Assembly: GCA_964400165.1 (NCBI GenBank)
Contig: CAYNSX010000038.1
Span: 1-23,824 of the forward strand
Length of the DNA stretch: 23,824 nucleotides
Direction of reading: 5' to 3'
Origin: CAYNSX01 sp964400165
Lineage (GTDB): Bacteria; Armatimonadota; Hebobacteria; CAYNSX01
In this document: positions 8,201 to 15,698 of the stretch, one piece after another
Position numbering within the stretch: the stretch's first letter is position 1
Layout: each line of letters opens with the position of its first letter
The notes under the pieces: model-generated
Told to the model about the DNA's origin: nothing
The model's database searches: none
The model's input: the letters and a program-made list of their open reading frames with translations, nothing else
Position numbers and translations under genes: made by a program

Positions 8201-10006
8201 CGGCGAGTTGGCGGTGTACGACAAATAGGGCACCGCAGCGCGAGCGCCGCGCTGGTCGGTCTGCATGCGCCAGGTGACGGCCGGCGGGCTGCTGGCGCTG
8301 ATCATCCCGCGTCCGCCCATCGGCACCACCGCCACCATCCGCCCGGTGAGCGCATCGAGCGCGAAGAGATACGACTGCCCGGCGGGCGAGCCGCCCGCCT
8401 GCGGCGGCGGCTGGTAGGTATTGAAGAGGACGAGGTTGTCCACGACGGTCGGCGCGGCGCGCGGGGCGCCGCTGGTGCGGCGGTCGACCGCCTCACCGCT
8501 GAACGGAAACTGCCACAGCGTGGCGCCGTTCAGCGCGTTGTGACAGGCCACGGACCCGAACCCTTCGGGAAACGCCCGGACGGCGTAGAGCAGGAGTTGC
8601 CCTTCGATGCGCGCGGTGGCCAGCCCGCGGATTTCCCCGCCGCCGCCCAGCGACCACACCAGGTCATACGGGTAGCCGATGTCCACACCGAGCCCGCCGG
8701 GGAGACCGTCCGCGGGCGTGATGCGGCCGGTGGCGGTGGCGCGGGGCGGCAGCGACTCGCTCGGGGGGCTTTGGAACGCATAGATGTTCCCACTCTGGTC
8801 GCCGGTGAAGACCATCCCCTCGGCGCCGACGGGCTGGGCGAGGAAGGACGACGGCGTCGTCTCCCCGCGGGTGGACGGGTACTGCCAATCGAGGCCGAGC
8901 GCGGCGGGCAGGTAGCCATTTTGAGTTTGCGCACGCGCCAAGCCGCCGCCCTGGTCGCGCCACTCGAGCGTCCAGCGCACCAGGTTGTACGCAAACTTGA
9001 AGGCGCCGCCCGCCTCGGTGGGCGGCAGTTGCTCGTAACTGCCTGTCGGGTCGGCGAAGCCGCCGGCGAAGGGCACGAACCAGTCCTGCACGCGCCCGAG
9101 CGTGTTGCCGGCCGTGACCACGATGGCGCCGTTGCCGACCCGCGCCGCGCTCACCGCTTCGACTTGCTTCCAGACGCCGCTCGTTTGGTCGAAAGTATCA
9201 GTCACGACAATTGGGCGCCACTGCGCCAGCGGATTGCGGTCGCTGACGAACCCATCGGGCTCCAGGCCGGTCCACGCGGTTTCGGCGAGACCTTGGCCGA
9301 GGGCGTCGACTTCGTCGCCGCCGAGCAGCGACTCGCCCCACAGGAGCGGGTGGCGCGGCTCATACGGGCGCTTGGGCTGCGCGGTGGCGGGCGTCCCGGG
9401 GGCGGTGCTCGTCTGCTTGCGGATGGACAGGGTCAGGTTGCGCCCGGCGTTCGAGAAGGTGGTCTCGCCCCAGTTGTTGATCCACAGGGTGCCGCCGTTG
9501 CGCACGAACTGCTCGAGCCGCGGCCGCAGGGCGCCGAGGGCGGCAAAGTCGACCGGGCGGCCCTCATCGAGGATGAGGATGTCGAACAGCGAAAAATCGG
9601 GCGGCGGCAGCGTGGCATCGTGGCGGAGAATCCAATACGCCGGCATGCGCTCGGACAGGGCCGTGCCGGTCGTCGGATACCAGGGCTGGCCCGACCAGGC
9701 CGTGTCTTCGGCGGTGGGCGGCGCGAGCGGATTGACGAAGTGATACTCCGGCGGGCGCATCGGCGAGTGCGCCAGCAGCGGCAGCGCCAGTGGGTTGCGC
9801 ATCGCGTAGGAATAGGCATCGGTGGACTGCAGCATCAGCAGGGCGATGCGGACATCGACGCGCCCGCGCGTGTAGCCCGCGGCGGGCACCGTGCCTTCGG
9901 CGCGGTGGCCGATGCCGGCGGCGAGCGCCAGCGGCACGACGAGCCGCAGTGCCTGCCGCCAACGCGGGAGTCCCCGCCCGGAGCGCCGGGGCTTCCGCGC
10001 CGGCAC
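5198..10006 (-). CDS. Giant secreted multidomain protein: ThuA/amidotransferase-like N-terminus, PQQ-like and NHL-like blades
   Basis: About 1602 residues. The chosen start is GTG 10006, one base after the TAG of the preceding gene, with GGGGAG about 10 bases upstream; it gives a signal-like N-terminus (basic, then LVVPLALAAG at about 22-31). A start at 10195 would lie deep inside the preceding gene and is unlikely. Residues about 50-200 contain FDILILDEGRPVDF and LEQFVRNGGTLWINNW, which resemble the flavodoxin-like ThuA/glutamine-amidotransferase fold, possibly degenerate. Residues about 395-560 have PQQ-like blades (MVFTGDQSGNIYAF, YLFALDALTGRMVAV). Residues about 1138-1165 and 1275-1292 have NHL-like strands (LLVVDTGSNRVLDLDEHG, TLIADAGNSRVLLVE). 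Ten N bases fall at residues about 1003-1006, but the frame and protein character continue on both sides. It sits among minor pilins and a PilY1-like gene, so it is probably part of the pilus tip. No enzymatic activity can be claimed. Confidence 0.87.
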   Translation of the reverse strand: MPARKPRRSGRGLPRWRQALRLVVPLALAAGIGHRAEGTVPAAGYTRGRVDVRIALLMLQSTDAYSYAMRNPLALPLLAHSPMRPPEYHFVNPLAPPTAEDTAWSGQPWYPTTGTALSERMPAYWILRHDATLPPPDFSLFDILILDEGRPVDFAALGALRPRLEQFVRNGGTLWINNWGETTFSNAGRNLTLSIRKQTSTAPGTPATAQPKRPYEPRHPLLWGESLLGGDEVDALGQGLAETAWTGLEPDGFVSDRNPLAQWRPIVVTDTFDQTSGVWKQVEAVSAARVGNGAIVVTAGNTLGRVQDWFVPFAGGFADPTGSYEQLPPTEAGGAFKFAYNLVRWTLEWRDQGGGLARAQTQNGYLPAALGLDWQYPSTRGETTPSSFLAQPVGAEGMVFTGDQSGNIYAFQSPPSESLPPRATATGRITPADGLPGGLGVDIGYPYDLVWSLGGGGEIRGLATARIEGQLLLYAVRAFPEGFGSVACHNALNGATLWQFPFSGEAVDRRTSGAPRAAPTVVDNLVLFNTYQPPPQAGGSPAGQSYLFALDALTGRMVAVVPMGGRGMISASSPPAVTWRMQTDQRGARAAVPYLSYTANSPSTMVGNAGRLWSHALTLSGQLPDWNGDLTTLRLRAAADAYTIEVSPIDPVTGLGRIADLDSGGGTISEVFTETFLADRISGNSVRLTVADLDMLRLAPYPIPPPQGTGTGYTLRYIDTAVLPRHQTNVVFDIPPAPLSIGSRVDPNAFGAAAPATDGETLIAPTDVNLPDLTQAQRRAEPGTITAARMVSNGTPALLWQFAGMLRPPEAGGTPATEEWYSAFPFTPALGRDAVFAAANYEAVWDVTRNRPGVTALSRRGTVYAVRRVPERCVFLPGGIRLGTPVDITVDGRRMDGPLQPNPDFSVLYTSGAVCLTPTGMATWQSRTAEVNYTRDDNGSASLQIVTFPSCVLWRWTDDLLKVVTPPVLTATVLYVGAWDAASGETWLIGLVDDYSRYLLGLXXXXASGAEMQRYRLGVAGTEQAGYSPMSPIGVADGRLLVGTALATTSGSNGLFALSETPTWVADGSRLLCVGGRAFGLQTGAGFAPVDTVAPRRVIDATAEPHASLRFTAFGGRPLQTPNHFQPVDRPTRVRLLDRDQLLVVDTGSNRVLDLDEHGRVRWQYPHPDGALTPDFLTLNAPTDAVRFRRAGVLSDGVVTARASDALSVTLELSNPGQFTAGMPVWALASGGQELAPLGTLWKTVDDPPAVWRVTAPVPPWVQTSVHVFVPGVIESTLIADAGNSRVLLVERPAILGRLHREWARDPSNVVVRPQYLDVVSVIADHTTRIVSTHPQLRDAAIGSITGRPMYASLTPTVFNNDGTLESFAVGIANHPADPTGRDPYLSILHIVNAGPPATPWRIAATDGEGRLNLWPQRLVGGVPLRVPVQLLRQVSLVWNRGTKYLMYVDRNGVKLMNTGNGLIDFEYTQDNVAFPQPNDYLADLSGLPPLPSETLAYQSLTEFHPLAAQVTLTGTLLLANGTPSPIAAGDPEDISAPRKNEVIEVLFEQARSTRLRRLDQDSAATRTWFHWFLLPNPYDPSYPGIGTATAGLTQPLWVERR
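6990..6999. other. Assembly gap (10 N) inside the giant propeller gene
   Basis: Ten consecutive N bases. The reading frame of the gene at 5198-10006 continues sensibly on both sides (SRYLLGL before, ASGAEMQRYRLG after). The true gap is therefore 10 bases plus or minus a multiple of three, or the placeholder length kept frame by chance (one in three). The region is propeller-like, so collapsed repeat sequence may be missing. Confidence 0.99.
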
Positions 10007-10007
10007 C

Positions 10008-12287
10008 CTAGATGCGCTCCCCGAGCGCAACCAGGCCGGTGCCGACCGGCAATCGCGGAATGCTGGGCAGGCCCGGGGCGCGCACGCCGACCAGCGTCGC
10101 GTCATAGCGGTAGAACGGGCCGAAGCGTTCGGTGTTGTCGAAGGCGTCGAGCCAGGCGATGGCCCCGCGCCAGTCGGCCGTCCAGCGAGTGACATCGCCG
10201 GTGGGCGGCGTGCGGTTCATCGCCAGCGCGCCGCGGAAGGCGATGCGTGTGTCGGGCGGCCACATCCCGGCGCGTTGCAGTTCGACGCGCTTTTCCGGCG
10301 GCAGCGGCACAATGATCCAACTGCCGGTCTGCGCATAGGCGGCGACGCCTTCGATTTGCACATCGCCGGTCAGCAGGGCGCTGATCAGGTATTCATTCGC
10401 GGCATCCGGGGCGAGCATGAATTCGATGGCGTTCTCCTGGCCGGGTGGGTTCACCCAGTCCGTCACATCGAAGACGGCGCTCTCCCAGCGCGGCCAGACT
10501 TCGCTCACTTGGTACGTGGTGCCCGCGCCGTTCCAGTCGAAGAGCTGGCCGTTGATGACGAGTTGGATGCGCGTCGGCCCCGGCGAGCCGAGCGGCGGGA
10601 CGAAGCCGGTGTGGCGGAGACTCAGCACCACCTGGGCGCGGATTTGTTGCTGCGGGCCGGCGACGGGGTCGGGGCGCGGGGTCAGGAAGGAGGCGCGCAG
10701 CGGCTTGTCCACGGTGATGCGCCAGTGGAACGGCGGGCGGCCGTCAAAACTGTCGGAGTCCTGGTCGACGGGCAGGACCTGCGGGATGGCGCTCATATTG
10801 AGCACGACCGAATCGCGCGCCAGCAGGGCCACCTTCGCGGTGGGGCGGCCGAGCAAACTCCCGTGAATGTAAATCGTGCCGCCGGAGACGAGGTTGAGTG
10901 GCGTGTTGGCCGGCACCTGGCCGGCGACGCGCAGATTGCCCTGGGCGAACAGGACGCCGTTGAGCGGATACGGCCGGCGCAGCACATTGCCCACGGCGAC
11001 CAGGTCGCAGGTCGGGGGCTGGGTGGCGAGGTTGACGATCGGCTGGATCCACGAGCGGCCGTCGCGCCGGATCAGTTCGATTTCGGTCTCGCGCAACCGG
11101 ATGTCAACGCCGGGCGGGTCATAGATGTCGCCGGTGCCCCAGGCCCCCACGGACGGGCCCGCCATCACTTCAGCACGGAGCGCCTCGACGTCGTGGCTGA
11201 ATTGAATGTCGGTCTCGTTATCGACATACAGCCCCTGTGCTTCGGCGAACACCAGCGGCAGCATCGTGACGCTGTCGAGGGGCAGCGTACCGAACCAGCC
11301 GGTGTTGACCCAGGTGCCGGTGTCGTTGCGGACGCACCAGAGCCCCGAGTCGCGGGCGGCCTTTGTGTACCGCGAGCGCGGGTCGTTGGGGCCCAACAAG
11401 TCAATCCGGGGGGGCGCCAGCGGGCGCACCCAGCGCGGGCGGCGGTCGCCCGGGGCGATGGTGAGCAGCCCGTCGCGCCACAGGCCGGTCAGCGTGCTGA
11501 AGAGCGGGTCATCGCTGGCGCGGCCGATGCCGTCGCCGGGGAAAGTGCTGGGCGCGGTGCGCAGTTCGACGAAGGCGTCGGGCGCGGCCAGGCGGTCGAG
11601 TTCCATGCGGCCGGCGACGGCGACCCGGTCACCACGCGCCGGCGACAGCCGGACCTCATTCAGGCCGACCCAGCGCAGGTCGCGGTTGGAGAAAATCGGC
11701 CCGTCCACGACATTGGTGTACATGTCGAGCGAAGTCTGCAGCGCCATCAATTCCACCTCGCCCCCCCGCAAATTTTTGGGCCCGGTGGGAATGCCCAGGT
11801 TGGCGGGCGCGGCGCTGCCGTCGGTATTGGCGATATACCAGAGGTAATCCGGCAGGAGCAGTGGCTTATAGGCGATCAGCGTGCGGCTGACGAACGGGTT
11901 GCCGCGAATACGGCCCGTCGCGCGGATGACGATGAATTTCGCCAGCGGGTTGCTCGGGTCGCGCGCTGGGTTGTAGTCCACCGTCAGGGTGAAAAAGCCG
12001 TTGCCGACGGGGAACTGCTCCGCCGGGTCGGGGCGCCAATCGGCGCCCTCCGGGTCATAAACGAGCTGCTGATCGGCGTACTTCACGCCCGCATCGGCGA
12101 TGAAGGCGGCCTCGGTCAGTTCGACTTGGCGCGTGCTGAAGGCCAAGTTGCCCGCGACGACCGCCAGGAAGATGGCCGCGACGGCTGCCACCAAAATGAG
12201 GATGAGCACCGCGACGACCAGCGCCTGCCCGCGCGGGCGGCGCCGGCCGAAGGGGCGTAGCGAGCCCCGGGCGTCAGCGGCGCGCAT
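10008..12287 (-). CDS. PilX-like minor pilin with large ectodomain
   Basis: 759 residues, far above the roughly 200 of ordinary PilX proteins. The N-terminus RRRPRGQALVVAVLILILVA resembles the PilX N-terminal pattern (RG-x-ALVV, then a long hydrophobic helix with no Glu at +5). The helix is followed by LTEAAFIADAGVKYADQQL, like the AEAG-type segment after the PilX helix. A segment around GVLFAQGNLRVAGQ, VSGGTIYIHGSLLG and KVALLARDSVVLN reads as short parallel beta turns, as in beta-helical 'virtual gel' ectodomains. The start ATG 12287 overlaps the end of the preceding PilW-like gene by 14 bases, so coupling is likely. It is probably a membrane-anchored subunit of the minor-pilin priming or tip complex. 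The PilX-like call is good; the exact partner is inferred from gene order. Confidence 0.85.
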   Translation of the reverse strand: MRAADARGSLRPFGRRRPRGQALVVAVLILILVAAVAAIFLAVVAGNLAFSTRQVELTEAAFIADAGVKYADQQLVYDPEGADWRPDPAEQFPVGNGFFTLTVDYNPARDPSNPLAKFIVIRATGRIRGNPFVSRTLIAYKPLLLPDYLWYIANTDGSAAPANLGIPTGPKNLRGGEVELMALQTSLDMYTNVVDGPIFSNRDLRWVGLNEVRLSPARGDRVAVAGRMELDRLAAPDAFVELRTAPSTFPGDGIGRASDDPLFSTLTGLWRDGLLTIAPGDRRPRWVRPLAPPRIDLLGPNDPRSRYTKAARDSGLWCVRNDTGTWVNTGWFGTLPLDSVTMLPLVFAEAQGLYVDNETDIQFSHDVEALRAEVMAGPSVGAWGTGDIYDPPGVDIRLRETEIELIRRDGRSWIQPIVNLATQPPTCDLVAVGNVLRRPYPLNGVLFAQGNLRVAGQVPANTPLNLVSGGTIYIHGSLLGRPTAKVALLARDSVVLNMSAIPQVLPVDQDSDSFDGRPPFHWRITVDKPLRASFLTPRPDPVAGPQQQIRAQVVLSLRHTGFVPPLGSPGPTRIQLVINGQLFDWNGAGTTYQVSEVWPRWESAVFDVTDWVNPPGQENAIEFMLAPDAANEYLISALLTGDVQIEGVAAYAQTGSWIIVPLPPEKRVELQRAGMWPPDTRIAFRGALAMNRTPPTGDVTRWTADWRGAIAWLDAFDNTERFGPFYRYDATLVGVRAPGLPSIPRLPVGTGLVALGERI

Positions 12288-13671
12288 TGTTGACCGTCAT
12301 CCGGCGAATCATGCTGAACTCCTGGCGCCCGCCGCGGTCGCTGCTCTGGCGGCTGACGATGAGCGACGCGGTGATGTCCTCTTTCGTCGTGTAACTGATG
12401 TGCACCCGGTCGGTGTCGAGATTCGTCCGGTACTGATAGCGCACCACGATGTGCGGGTCGAGGAAGTCGAGGAACACCGGATCATCCGCGGCGAACACCA
12501 GGTCCATCCCGTCCTCGTAGTATTGGCCGGGGCCGGGCGGCAGGCGGCTGGCGCGCGTGAAATACTGCACCTCGCCGTCGACATCGACAATCGCGACGAA
12601 GCTGGAGCCCGCCACCAGCCGGACATCCGTGAAGGCGGCCGCGCTGAGCGTGACCGTGCGCAGGCCGGCCGAGGGCGTCGGTGAGGGATGCACTTCTTCC
12701 CGCGGGCATCCCATCACGAGGCGCCCGCGGATGTAGTCGACGCCGAACGCATAGGGCGTGGAAAAGTCGCGCGCCGGATACGTGCCGGTGTCATAGACGA
12801 AGGCGCTTGCCGCGTCGCGGAGGATGAGGCGCCGGAAGCCGGAGTTCGTCGGGTCTTCCATGCGGGCCGTGAAGGCGGGGGTCGTCTCGCCCGGACGGAA
12901 GACCGCGACCTGGATGTCGCCCGTCCACAGTCCGCGCGTGCCTTCCAGGGTGGAGAAATCGAGCACTCCGCCGACATCGCGCGGGCGCAGCACTTCGTCG
13001 CCTACCTGGGCGAAGTCGAATTTCGGGTTGATGAGGAATGGCAGGGCGCGCGGGAAGGTGCCCGGTTGCGTCCCCGGCGGCGCGCCGGCGGGGGGCAGCG
13101 GCTCCTGTGGCAGGTTGAATTCGGCGCTGATGCTGGCGACCCCGATGACGAAGTCGTTCCAATTCGGATCGAACGGCGGATAGGCGCGGTCGATCGCGGT
13201 CGAGAGGCTGTCGGAGGGGAAGAGCGGCGTCGCGGTGTCGTCCGAGATCTCGGAGCGCGCCAAGATGACCGGGTTGCGGTCGCCGCGGATGGTCCCGTAG
13301 TACGGGTTGTACGGTTCCGTCGGATTCACCAGCGTCCCCCAATAGCGAATGGCGACGAGGCGTCCGAGCGGATCGAGCGCGGGGTGCACCGGCTGGATGA
13401 GCCGGCCGAAATCGTCCACCGCCGGCAGCATGAACGCAAGCACCGAGTCATCGCCGGCGGGTTGGTCGAAGACATACATGGCGTTGGCGAGTTCGCGCTG
13501 GAGGGTTTCCATCGTCTCGCGGGCGGCGGTCTGGGCGTCGGACTGCGCCGAGCCGCGCGCCAGCAGGCTGCGCGCGGTCAGGAACGGCACCAGCAGCAGG
13601 CTGACGACGATCGTCAACAGCGCGATGGCGACGAGGAGCTCGGTCAGGGTGAAGCCGCGGCGCGCGCGCAT
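12274..13671 (-). CDS. PilW-like minor pilin (prepilin-type N-terminal domain)
   Basis: 465 residues. Start ATG 13671 shares its A with the stop of the preceding gene (TGATG), and it gives a canonical class III leader: MRARRG then FTLTELLVAIALLTIVVSLL, cleaved after G6 with Glu at +5. A start at 13806 would lie within the upstream gene and put a meaningless 45-residue tail before the leader, so it is rejected. The helix runs into TARSLLARGSAQSDAQTAAR and METLQRELANAMY, as in PilW/GspJ-type pseudopilins. The large C-terminal region contains FGVDYIRGRLVMG, similar to the strand motif repeated in the neighbouring PilV-like protein. It should be processed by PilD and inserted into the inner membrane before assembly. 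PilW-like is assigned from the family pattern and the V-W-X gene order. Confidence 0.88.
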   Translation of the reverse strand: MRARRGFTLTELLVAIALLTIVVSLLLVPFLTARSLLARGSAQSDAQTAARETMETLQRELANAMYVFDQPAGDDSVLAFMLPAVDDFGRLIQPVHPALDPLGRLVAIRYWGTLVNPTEPYNPYYGTIRGDRNPVILARSEISDDTATPLFPSDSLSTAIDRAYPPFDPNWNDFVIGVASISAEFNLPQEPLPPAGAPPGTQPGTFPRALPFLINPKFDFAQVGDEVLRPRDVGGVLDFSTLEGTRGLWTGDIQVAVFRPGETTPAFTARMEDPTNSGFRRLILRDAASAFVYDTGTYPARDFSTPYAFGVDYIRGRLVMGCPREEVHPSPTPSAGLRTVTLSAAAFTDVRLVAGSSFVAIVDVDGEVQYFTRASRLPPGPGQYYEDGMDLVFAADDPVFLDFLDPHIVVRYQYRTNLDTDRVHISYTTKEDITASLIVSRQSSDRGGRQEFSMIRRMTVNNARR

Positions 13672-15698
13672 CAGGGCAGCCCCAGTTCGCGCCGCGTGAT
13701 GAAGAGTTCCACCTGGCGCGACACCCAGCGCGCGTTGAGGAGCTGCGGCCCTTCGTCCTCGCGCCCCGCCGGTGGCGTGGCCAGGGTGCGGCCGTCCACC
13801 ACCCACGCGACGCGCACGCGCACCGAAACGCCGCGCGCCAGCATCAGGCCGCCGTCATCCACCGAGCGCCGGAGCGACCCGATGGCGAGGCGGCTCTGCT
13901 CGCGCAGTTGCACGACTTCGCCGGAGACGAAGTCGCCGTCCGTCGCCCGGTAGTCGACGAGCAGCGTGCTGCCGACGATGTCGAGCGGGAACTGCATGGT
14001 GCGGTCGTCGGCCATGTAGAACTGATTCGCTTGCACCATCTGGCCGCGTGTGTAGAGGGCGCGCGGCTTGAAGACCTGCACCAGCCAGTCCTGCCGGCTG
14101 CGGTAGAAAAACCGCAACCGCGATCCGATGAAGGGGTCGAGGCCGGTGACGAGCCCGCGGCGATAATCCACGAGAAAATCGCGGTTATCGAGCAGCATCT
14201 GGCCGGTGGTCGGGTCGACGGCGACGACGAAGTGCGCGGCGCCGTCGTGCACGACCACTGGCTGCGGGACGGGCGTCCGCGGCGGGGTGCGCACTTCGGG
14301 GCCCTTGACATCATCGAGTCGCAGACTCACGTCGCCGGACGGTTCGACCGTGTGGTCTTCGCGCAGCAGCCCCCAATCGGCGACGCGGTAGTCCATCTTG
14401 ACTTGCCGGCCGGCGTCGGTCGGCGCGAATTCGAGGAAGGCGGTGCCAAAGTGCAGGTCGGGCGACACAATCTCATAGTGCCCCGGGAGCAGGGCGCCCA
14501 TCCCATCGCGGGCGCCGTCGCCGTTGAGCGCGATGAAGGCCTGCGCCGAGCTGGGGAGCACGCCGGAAAAGCTCTCGTTCAAGCGATTCACCGAACCGTC
14601 CACTTGGCGGATGAGGGCGGCCTCGACGCGCCCAGCGCCGGGGTCGCCCAAGGGCCGGTTGACGCCTTCGCTGCGCGGATCGCCGACGGTAGCGAAGTCG
14701 GAGGGCAGGCCACCGACCTCCACGGTGACCAGGAGCGCCGCCGGCACCCAGTAGACGCCGGGTTGCGGCCGCCGGATGGGCGGCGTGTCGATCGGCGTGA
14801 GCAGATCGGCGCGGCCGTCGTTGACGCGCGCTTCGCTCTTCAGCGGGACACCCGCTTTCGCCCAGGTGTAGTCGAGTTTGACAAACCGGTCGATGGGGCC
14901 GGGGTTCAACAGGACCGCGCCGGTGGTGTCTTCGAGGACATACGCAGTCAACTCGTAGGGGCCGCCGCGTGCCGCGAGCAGGGCGCCGGCCGTCGGCACG
15001 CGGCGCATTTCATCCGTCGAGTAGATGACGACGAGGCCGGGGCCGTAGATCTTGGAGCCGGGCGGCATTGTCCCCTGGCCGACATCGGGGACGGGCACTT
15101 GCACTTCAATGGTGCCGCCGGTGGCATCCACGCGCAGCACCACGCCGAGCGAAAAGTCGAACTGGCTGCGCAGGGAGTCGTTCGGGTCATAGTCGGGGTG
15201 CCGCATCCGCACCGTAGTGCCGATGCTGAAGAGGGCCGGCGCTTCGACCTCCAACACTCGGGCGCCCGGCGCGACCACCGTCAGCAGGTCCGTGCTGACA
15301 TGGTCGGGCGTGAACTTGAAGGTCGGGAGGGCCAGGCGCGTCTGGCGCTGAATGTCAATGCGTTCGCCGAGAATGACGCGCGGTCGGGCAATGCTGTCCG
15401 GCTGCCAGGAGACATTCCCCCACCCCGCGGTCAGGTCGCGCGGGTCATACTCGAGCACTTCGCCGTGCGGCCCGAGGGCGACAATCGCGTCCGGCAACGA
15501 GGCCGCGTCCTGCTCCAAGCGTTCGGCCTCTTCCTCCGCCAGCCGCACGGCGCGCATGACCTCGCCGCTCAAGCGCAGCGTGTCCAGGCCGGGCCGGAAG
15601 ATGAGGATGACCGCCAGGATGCCGATGCTGAAGATGGCCACCGCCACGATGATTTCGAGGACGGTGAAGCCGGCCCGGCGGTGCGGGCGCGCGGTCAC
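13671..15698 (-). CDS. PilV-like minor pilin with very large beta-rich ectodomain
   Basis: 675 residues, three to four times a usual PilV. Start GTG 15698 overlaps the preceding stop (GTGA) and has GAGG 7 bases upstream. It yields a canonical leader, MTARPHRRAG then FTVLEIIVAVAIFSIGILAV, cleaved after G10 with Glu at +5. A helix with AVRLAEEEAERLEQ follows, as in PilV/GspI proteins. The ectodomain repeats a strand-hairpin-strand unit at residues about 246-283, 406-443, 506-538 and 558-588, each ending in a hydrophobic-[D/F]-Y-[R/T] strand (FVKLDYT, VKMDYR, LRFFYR, LLVDYR). The closest known parallel is ComZ of Thermus, a pilin with a large beta insert at the pilus tip. That comparison is by architecture only. 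It is probably the cap-proximal subunit of the minor-pilin complex. Confidence 0.87.
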   Translation of the reverse strand: MTARPHRRAGFTVLEIIVAVAIFSIGILAVILIFRPGLDTLRLSGEVMRAVRLAEEEAERLEQDAASLPDAIVALGPHGEVLEYDPRDLTAGWGNVSWQPDSIARPRVILGERIDIQRQTRLALPTFKFTPDHVSTDLLTVVAPGARVLEVEAPALFSIGTTVRMRHPDYDPNDSLRSQFDFSLGVVLRVDATGGTIEVQVPVPDVGQGTMPPGSKIYGPGLVVIYSTDEMRRVPTAGALLAARGGPYELTAYVLEDTTGAVLLNPGPIDRFVKLDYTWAKAGVPLKSEARVNDGRADLLTPIDTPPIRRPQPGVYWVPAALLVTVEVGGLPSDFATVGDPRSEGVNRPLGDPGAGRVEAALIRQVDGSVNRLNESFSGVLPSSAQAFIALNGDGARDGMGALLPGHYEIVSPDLHFGTAFLEFAPTDAGRQVKMDYRVADWGLLREDHTVEPSGDVSLRLDDVKGPEVRTPPRTPVPQPVVVHDGAAHFVVAVDPTTGQMLLDNRDFLVDYRRGLVTGLDPFIGSRLRFFYRSRQDWLVQVFKPRALYTRGQMVQANQFYMADDRTMQFPLDIVGSTLLVDYRATDGDFVSGEVVQLREQSRLAIGSLRRSVDDGGLMLARGVSVRVRVAWVVDGRTLATPPAGREDEGPQLLNARWVSRQVELFITRRELGLP

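Noticed and set aside
10007..10195. Longer N-terminus for the giant propeller protein starting at 10195
   Set aside because: It would lie within the PilX-like gene and give a low-complexity Ser/Arg/Pro tail; GTG 10006 gives a signal-like start.
90..12260. Very long plus-strand ORFs (for example 90-3020, 3057-5261, 6935-10192, 9891-12260)
   Set aside because: They lie antisense to convincing minus-strand genes, are extremely Arg/Gly/Ala-rich with no recognisable motif, and are explained by the rarity of TTA, CTA and TCA in GC-rich coding DNA.
13672..13806. Longer N-terminus for the PilW-like protein
   Set aside because: It overlaps the PilV-like gene and precedes a perfect prepilin leader beginning at ATG 13671.
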